From NCBI GenBank assembly GCA_964350895.1, contig CAYGMG010000155.1:1-9294 (forward strand): a stretch of 9,294 bases of DNA. Reading direction: 5' to 3'. Of this stretch, positions 6,120-9,294 are shown in pieces; within the stretch, counting starts at the first letter, position 1, and the number at the start of each line of letters is the position of its first letter. The stretch is from Pseudomarimonas sp964350895 (GTDB taxonomy: Bacteria > Pseudomonadota > Gammaproteobacteria > Xanthomonadales > Xanthomonadaceae). The notes below the pieces were generated by a model. It saw only the letters and a program-made list of their open reading frames with translations. It did no database searches and was not told the DNA's origin. The translations under genes and the position numbers were made by a program.

Positions 6120-9100
6120 TCAGTCGGTTTCAAGACGGTAATTGATGCCGGCGCGGCTCTCTCTTGCGGCTTCCAGCTCGACATCGAAACTGCGATTGAT
6201 CAGATAGCGAAGGGTAACCACCCTGCCCTCCTCGAACAGCGCCACGCCATAGCTGATGTACAACTTGGGCGAGAGGTACTTGCCGACGGTGAAGGCGGCG
6301 CCGCCCAGCGCCTGGGAGTCGGCCACGCCAAAGGTATCGAAGCCCAGCCTGCCACCGACCTTGGCCGCCAGCAGATTGCCGCCGACCGCCGCCGCGGCCT
6401 GGCCAAGCTGGGCGCCGTCCGCTTCGGTGGCCGAAGCCAGCGGCCGGCCGAGCACCAGCCAGGACAGCGCCTCGGCCTGGTCCAGAGTGGGTCGTGACCA
6501 CAGACTGAGCTGGGGCCGCCTTGCAGGCCCGCGCACCTCAACACCCACTTCCACTTCACGCAGCGGGCGCCGCGCGCGCAGGTCGATGCCTGGGTTGTCG
6601 AGCGGGCTTGAGGCGAACAGCAGGCGCCCACGGTCGATCTCCAGCTCCTGGCCATAGGCGCGATAGCTGCCGCCCAGCTCCAGCGTGCCGCGGCCGAGCA
6701 TGGGGCGACCGGGGCGCTCGCGCAGGGCCAGGGTGCCGCGGATGCTGCCTTCGAAGCCGAAGCCGTCGAGCCGCACGTCATCGCCAAGCACCACCTTGAG
6801 GTCGGCATCCAGCGGCATGCTGGCCATGCCCTGGGCACCGTCGCGGGGATCCAGAACGACCACGTCCGGCGAGGCCTGTACGCCGGCCTCAAGACGTTCC
6901 AGATCGATCAGCGCGCGAGGGATGCGCACCTCGCCGCGCAGGGTGATCTGGCCGTCGGCGACGCCCACGGTCAGCTCCGGGGAGGCGCGCAGGGCCAGCC
7001 GGCGGGTGTCGGCGAGCAGTACGCCTTCGCCGGCGATTCGCACCCGCGCGCGCAGGGCATCGCCCGGCTGCACGCTGCCCTCGATGCGCAGCGGCCCCTC
7101 GCCGGTATCGAGCAGGCCATCGATCTGCACGCCGCTGTCGTCCTGCCGCAGACTGAGCGAGGAATCCTGGATGGCGATGCCGAGCTGGGGCACCCGGGCG
7201 CTGAATGCGTCCAGGGTGATTTCACCGTCCGGCGGCAGCCCCGGCTCCCAGCGCAGGCGACCGCGCAGCGCGCCGCGCGCCGCGGTGAGATCGGGCGCGA
7301 GCAGGGCCAGCGCCTGCAGCTGATCGACGTCGACCTCCAGGGCGCCCTGCCACTGGCTGCGATCGGCCGGCGCCGCCCGCGGCACCGCCAGCTGCAGGCT
7401 GACCCGGCCCTCCGGCTGCAGGCTTCCGGCGAGCATCAGGCGCAGCGTCTGGTCCTCGCTGGCGAGTGTCCAGCGAAGGCTGTCCCAGGCCAGCAGGGAA
7501 ACAGGTTGTTCAGGGCTGAGGTCGCGCAGCTCGCCCGACTCGATCACGCCTTCCACTGCATCCAGTTGCAGCGAAGGCGAAGTACGGAAGGCGACTCGCG
7601 TAGACAGCCTGCCGCTGGCAACCAGCGATTCCGGCGCACCGGAGAGCGTCAGCACGCGCTGCAGGGGCAGTCCTTCCAGACGCAGCGCCAGCAGCTCAGC
7701 GGTGTCTCCAGGCTCGGCACGCAGGCACAGCGACATGCCCTCGGAGGCAAGGCAATGCGGGGCCACTTCCAAGGTGTTGCCAAAACGCACCGGACCGGCG
7801 CTGTCCAGCCGCCAAGCTCCCAGCTGCTCACCTTCGAGGTCGAGCTTGCTGAGCTCGATCATCGGTCGCTCGCCCAGCTCGGAGCGCCACGCAGACTCCA
7901 GCTGGAAACTCCCGGCGCGCGCCGTCAGCTCGGCACGCTGCGCGCCGAGGTTGCCCTCAAGCTGCAGGGTGCCGGACAGGTCGTCGATCAGCCCTTCCCA
8001 GGCCGCACCCTGCCAGCCAAGCTGCAGGCTGCGCTGGCCCGCGGCATCCAGGCCGCCGACCAGCGCTGCGCGATCGACGCGCAGCGCATCCCAGGCCAGG
8101 TCCTCGGCGATGAGGTCAGCGCTCCAGCTTGGCTGGGCGAAGATCCGCTCGATCTGCAGTGTGCCATCGAGCACGCCGCCAAGGTCCGGCTGCGCCGCCG
8201 CCAGCGGCAGATTGCGGACCAGCACCTCGATCCGCTCATCCTCGGCCTGCACTCGCAGCCGCCCCTCGCCCAGGTCGATGCTCAGCTCGCCGTCCAGCGC
8301 GCCCTCCCTCAGCAGCAGGCTGCCCTGGCCGGCAACCGGCGCATCCCGCCAGCGTCCTTCGAGTCGCTCCAGCTGCAGTTCGGCGCCCCAGCTCCCGGCG
8401 TCCTGCTCGACCTGCAGCGCGGCGTCGAATCCGAGCGAGGCGTCAAGGCCGGGCAGCAGCCAGCCGGGGTCGAAGTCCTCGCCGTGCATGTCCAGCGCCA
8501 AGGCCAGCTCCGGTGCGGTGCGTAGCTGGCCCGAGGCCTGCAGTCTGCCGCCAGCGCCCTCGGCAAGCAGGCGCTCGATCTTCAGCGTCGCCGCCTGCCA
8601 GCGCGCGTCCAGCTGCAGCGGCAGACGCTGTTCTCCGCGCTCAAGGCTACCCGACAGCTCAAGCGCCAGATCATCGAGCGGACCGCGGGCAGCAAGCTGG
8701 CCGCGCAGGCGCGGCGCGGCCGGCTCGTCGGCGCTGGGCAGCGGCCAGTCGCTGATCGCCACTTCCAGGCCGAGCTGGATCGACTGCTCGAAGGCGATCT
8801 GTCCATCGACCTGCAGGCTGCCGCCGGCGACGTGTTCGGCGCGCAGCGAATCGAGCAGCAGCGCGCCGGCAGCCGCGTCCCAGCGCAGCGCGCCCTGCAC
8901 GGACTGCAAGGGCAGCGGCCCGCCCGGCCAGCTGCCGGCAAGACGCGCCGAGGCACCTTCGCCCTTGAGGTCGAACGTCAGGCTAAGTGGTTCGGGGACA
9001 CCCTCGATGAGGCCGGCCAGACGGGCCTCGCGAGCGCGAAAGCGCAGCTGCCAGTCGCGCGGCGCCTGCACGCTGAGCGCCAGTTCGGCGCGCTGCTGGT

Positions 9101-9294
9101 CAGCGCTGATGGCCAGCGCCGCGCCCTGCGCGTCGGCAGTCAGGCCGAGCGTGCCTTCGGTGTCATTGAGTCGCCAGCGACCGCGCAGACCCTGCGCCTC
9201 GGCCGCGGCAGACAGATGGCCGGCCAGGCTCAGCTGGTCGGCGCCGCGCTGCAGTTCCAGCCGAGCCACGCTGAGCTCGCGCCCGATCAGGCTC
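6120..9294 (-). CDS. tamB: TamB, translocation and assembly module inner-membrane component (partial, N-terminus off window)
   Basis: The frame is open to the right edge, where codons continue in frame before the internal GTG at 9267-9269, so the gene is cut by the window. About 1057 C-terminal residues are visible; TamB proteins are usually around 1200-1300, so roughly 200 N-terminal residues with the membrane anchor are missing. The C-terminal DUF490/TamB domain is clear: YGQELEIDRGRLLFASSPLD and NPGIDLRARR (about 6570-6660), LSWLVLGRPL (about 6440-6470), GKYLSPKLYISYGVALFEEG (about 6215-6280) and the terminal beta strand ending in GINYRLETD. The rest is long amphipathic beta repeat with few aromatics, matching the beta-taco groove that spans the periplasm. 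TamB acts with the Omp85 protein TamA in outer-membrane biogenesis, and with YhdP-type proteins in phospholipid transport to the outer membrane. tamA would be expected beyond the right edge. A 132-base gap follows before the lipoprotein gene. Confidence 0.95.
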   Translation of the reverse strand, partial: SLIGRELSVARLELQRGADQLSLAGHLSAAAEAQGLRGRWRLNDTEGTLGLTADAQGAALAISADQQRAELALSVQAPRDWQLRFRAREARLAGLIEGVPEPLSLTFDLKGEGASARLAGSWPGGPLPLQSVQGALRWDAAAGALLLDSLRAEHVAGGSLQVDGQIAFEQSIQLGLEVAISDWPLPSADEPAAPRLRGQLAARGPLDDLALELSGSLERGEQRLPLQLDARWQAATLKIERLLAEGAGGRLQASGQLRTAPELALALDMHGEDFDPGWLLPGLDASLGFDAALQVEQDAGSWGAELQLERLEGRWRDAPVAGQGSLLLREGALDGELSIDLGEGRLRVQAEDERIEVLVRNLPLAAAQPDLGGVLDGTLQIERIFAQPSWSADLIAEDLAWDALRVDRAALVGGLDAAGQRSLQLGWQGAAWEGLIDDLSGTLQLEGNLGAQRAELTARAGSFQLESAWRSELGERPMIELSKLDLEGEQLGAWRLDSAGPVRFGNTLEVAPHCLASEGMSLCLRAEPGDTAELLALRLEGLPLQRVLTLSGAPESLVASGRLSTRVAFRTSPSLQLDAVEGVIESGELRDLSPEQPVSLLAWDSLRWTLASEDQTLRLMLAGSLQPEGRVSLQLAVPRAAPADRSQWQGALEVDVDQLQALALLAPDLTAARGALRGRLRWEPGLPPDGEITLDAFSARVPQLGIAIQDSSLSLRQDDSGVQIDGLLDTGEGPLRIEGSVQPGDALRARVRIAGEGVLLADTRRLALRASPELTVGVADGQITLRGEVRIPRALIDLERLEAGVQASPDVVVLDPRDGAQGMASMPLDADLKVVLGDDVRLDGFGFEGSIRGTLALRERPGRPMLGRGTLELGGSYRAYGQELEIDRGRLLFASSPLDNPGIDLRARRPLREVEVGVEVRGPARRPQLSLWSRPTLDQAEALSWLVLGRPLASATEADGAQLGQAAAAVGGNLLAAKVGGRLGFDTFGVADSQALGGAAFTVGKYLSPKLYISYGVALFEEGRVVTLRYLINRSFDVELEAARESRAGINYRLETD

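Noticed and set aside
7506..8525. 339-codon plus-strand frame opposite tamB
   Set aside because: It lies wholly within the TamB beta-repeat region. Its Gln/Arg/Ala-rich composition follows from reverse-reading Leu-Gln and Leu-Glu codons.
6120..9294. Recurrent CTGCAG/AGCTGCAG words that suggest a DNA repeat array
   Set aside because: They are irregularly spaced and correspond to frequent Leu-Gln codon pairs in TamB beta strands, so they reflect protein composition and codon bias rather than a repeat element.

Overview
The window looks like chromosomal DNA of a high-GC Gram-negative gammaproteobacterium. A Xanthomonadales/Lysobacterales-like relative is my best guess, inferred from the GC-rich third codon positions, the DUF2244-coxBA-ctaG-coxC order and the TamB plus lipoprotein neighbourhood; no species can be named. 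Every gene I can support lies on the minus strand, so transcription runs from high to low coordinates. No tRNA, rRNA, CRISPR array, insertion sequence or prophage signature was seen.

Region by region, in transcription order. Bases 9294-6120 hold the C-terminal ~1057 residues of TamB, the inner-membrane-anchored partner of the TAM outer-membrane machinery; its N-terminus lies beyond the right edge. Bases 5987-5115 encode a 290-residue lipoprotein with a YbaY/YscW-like domain and an unassigned C-terminal half; it has a plausible promoter of its own and is followed by a GC-rich hairpin (5058-5098). A second candidate promoter (4947-4976) then starts an apparent operon of six genes: a DUF2244 two-helix membrane protein, coxB (subunit II, complete CuA site), coxA (subunit I, all haem and CuB ligands), a tiny single-helix membrane protein not normally caught by gene finders, ctaG (Cox11-type CuB chaperone) and coxC (subunit III). 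The operon ends at a strong rho-independent terminator at 112-146. The last ~110 bases at the left edge hold nothing I can assign firmly.

Together the operon encodes the catalytic core of an aa3-type, haem-copper family A1 cytochrome c oxidase plus a copper insertion factor. CoxB takes electrons from cytochrome c through CuA, CoxA reduces O2 at the haem a3-CuB site and pumps protons, CoxC stabilises the core, and CtaG delivers copper to CuB. The least described parts are the 40-58 residue protein wedged by stop/start overlaps between coxA and ctaG, the DUF2244 gene leading the operon, and the C-terminal half of the lipoprotein. I see no clearly novel system; the window is mostly well-known core metabolism and envelope biogenesis.
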